Origin: Pegea sp. RAD2-039
Lineage: Eukaryota > Chordata > Thaliacea > Salpida > Salpidae
NCBI GenBank assembly: GCA_034620365.1
Contig: JAQGEQ010000146.1
Location: 1 to 64,000 of the forward strand
Length of the DNA: 64,000 nt
Direction: 5' to 3'
The position numbers and the translations under genes were made by a program. Positions 62,970-64,000 of this stretch are shown piece by piece (positions within the stretch are counted from its first letter, which is position 1; each line of letters opens with the position of its first letter). Under the pieces are notes generated by a model that saw only the letters and a list, made by a program, of their open reading frames with translations, did no database searches and was not told the DNA's origin.

Positions 62970-63764
62970 TTATCTCAGATACAAATCATCTGAATCTTTA
63001 TCTTCTGTTCCGTTAGTGATTGACATACCATCCTCTAAACTACTGAGTTCATCATCAAAGTTTGTTGAGATTCTGTTTGATGAAAGATTGGAAGACGCTT
63101 GTGTCCTTGTTGGAAGATTTGATTGAGGTAAGGGTGGAAGAGATCTTGTATTAATCTTCAAATAAATGATTTAAAATTAAATTAATTGTATTTCGACAAC
63201 AACTCAACTAACCAATCAGAAGCTTTTAAAATTTAATTTTAATTGAAACTTTTTTGAGATAAACTTTTAGAGTCTTTAGAAATCGTAAAAATGTGAATTA
63301 GATTGAGACTTACACTTCCTTCATCAACTTCTTTAGAACGAGCAACATGAGCAGCCAGCTGAGATGCAATCTTACTTTTCGACTTTTCAATCTTATTCTA
63401 AAAACATTTAAAGATTTACTAAAAAGTCTGAAGCAAAGATCTTTCCACTTACTCTACGTTCTTCAGCGGCTTTCATCTTCTCATCCAGTTCTTGTTGAGT
63501 GATTAATCTTTTTCCACTTTTTAAACGCTCAAGACGAGCTGGGGGTCTTTTTATAGGAGCTAAAGGTTGTAATTTCGGATTTGATTCAAGGTTTACTTCA
63601 AATGCTGCTCCACCAGAATGGACTTTTCCTCCTTCAGAAAATTACTAAATGTAATTTAAACCTAATTTGCATATTTCGCAAACCTTGTATTAAGCCTTCA
63701 GCTTGTAATTCTTCTAAAATTGTTTTTGATTTCATTCGGTTATAAGATGTCTTAGTGTTAGGAG
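62970..63764 (-). CDS. STMND1: stathmin domain-containing protein 1-like
   Basis: Four exons: 63764-63684, 63631-63453, 63397-63314 and 63155-62970. The sequence SKTILEELQAEGLIQ, then SGGAAFEVNL, then RPPARLERLK, then TQQELDEKMKAAEERRNKIE follows the order of STMND1, including the stathmin-like PPARLxxLK and EKMxAAEERR motifs that contact tubulin in stathmins. The stathmin helix is short (about 50 residues) and is followed by a Ser/Thr- and Asp-rich tail ending LYLR. The first exon may begin at the internal ATG near 63730 or continue after an acceptor-like TTCTAG; a myristoylated N-terminal exon, as in vertebrates, would lie beyond the window. Confidence 0.82.
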
Positions 63765-64000
63765 CTAGAAGATGAAATAGATTACAAGAGTTATTCAGCA
63801 GCTACTTTGTTCGCTTTTTTGGTATTTGAACAATTTAGTTTTAAGAAATAAATATTCTTTGAATTTTATAGATTAAAAAATGGAATTAAACTTGTTGATA
63901 TTAAAATAAACAGTTGTCAAAACAAATTCTGTTTATCAACTTGTAAAAACTTGTTCTGAAATCAAGTGCTAGCATGTGAAGATAGAAAACTCTTTAAATA
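63765..64000. other. window edge upstream of STMND1-like exon
   Basis: No additional exon recognised in the last 236 bases. Confidence 0.5.

Overview
The window is animal nuclear DNA. It is strongly AT-rich, has GT-AG introns mostly of 40-100 bases, and uses the standard stop codons. The recognisable genes are animal-specific or conserved in animals: a TRPM channel, Greatwall/MASTL kinase, Rabex-5, syntaxin-7/12, stathmin-domain protein, and a GPCR carrying LDL-receptor class A repeats. Small size, low GC, short introns and a GRL101-like LDLa receptor make a micro-metazoan of the spiralian kind (for instance a monogonont rotifer) my best guess. That guess is inference, not proof.

Layout. 1-2910: one very long 15-bp tandem repeat. 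Its only sensible reading is on the minus strand, as a mucin-like Ser-Thr-Thr-Gly repeat exon; the long plus-strand ORF is a shadow. 2911-6900: no gene, with copies of a dispersed hairpin repeat and small local duplications. 6921-9923: LDLa-GPCR, with one in-frame stop in the ectodomain. 10.5-22.8 kb: a complex duplicated locus. A Leu-rich, signal-peptide-bearing gene of unknown family exists in two copies facing away from each other on the arms of a ~4.4-kb inverted repeat, with a third truncated, start-less copy outside. Each copy carries different lesions. 23.4-23.8 kb: a tRNA-Val-derived SINE-like insertion.

24.9-30.6 kb: POLE4-like histone-fold protein, Rabex-5 and TMEM254, all on plus. 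31.2-35.0 kb: MASTL/Greatwall on minus in 17 exons, with a 14-bp minisatellite in one intron. 38.7-40.1 kb: a short secreted protein with dibasic sites. 42.2-44.5 kb: ABHD11 (plus), convergent with 45.6-47.3 kb hydroxylysine kinase HYKK (minus). 49.2-57.7 kb: a TRPM1/3/6/7-type channel in many exons, with a long 12-bp repeat in one intron. 60.6-61.8 kb: a Qa-SNARE of the syntaxin-7/12 group. 63.0-63.8 kb: stathmin-domain-containing protein 1 (STMND1-like, minus), possibly lacking 5' exons beyond the window edge.

The single-copy genes are ordinary housekeeping and signalling genes with no operon-like logic. Rabex-5 and syntaxin-7/12 both act in the endosome, and ABHD11 and HYKK are both metabolic enzymes, but I read this as chance linkage. 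The most unusual parts are the mucin array and the inverted Leu-rich locus, which look like fast-evolving, recombination-prone secreted-protein loci.
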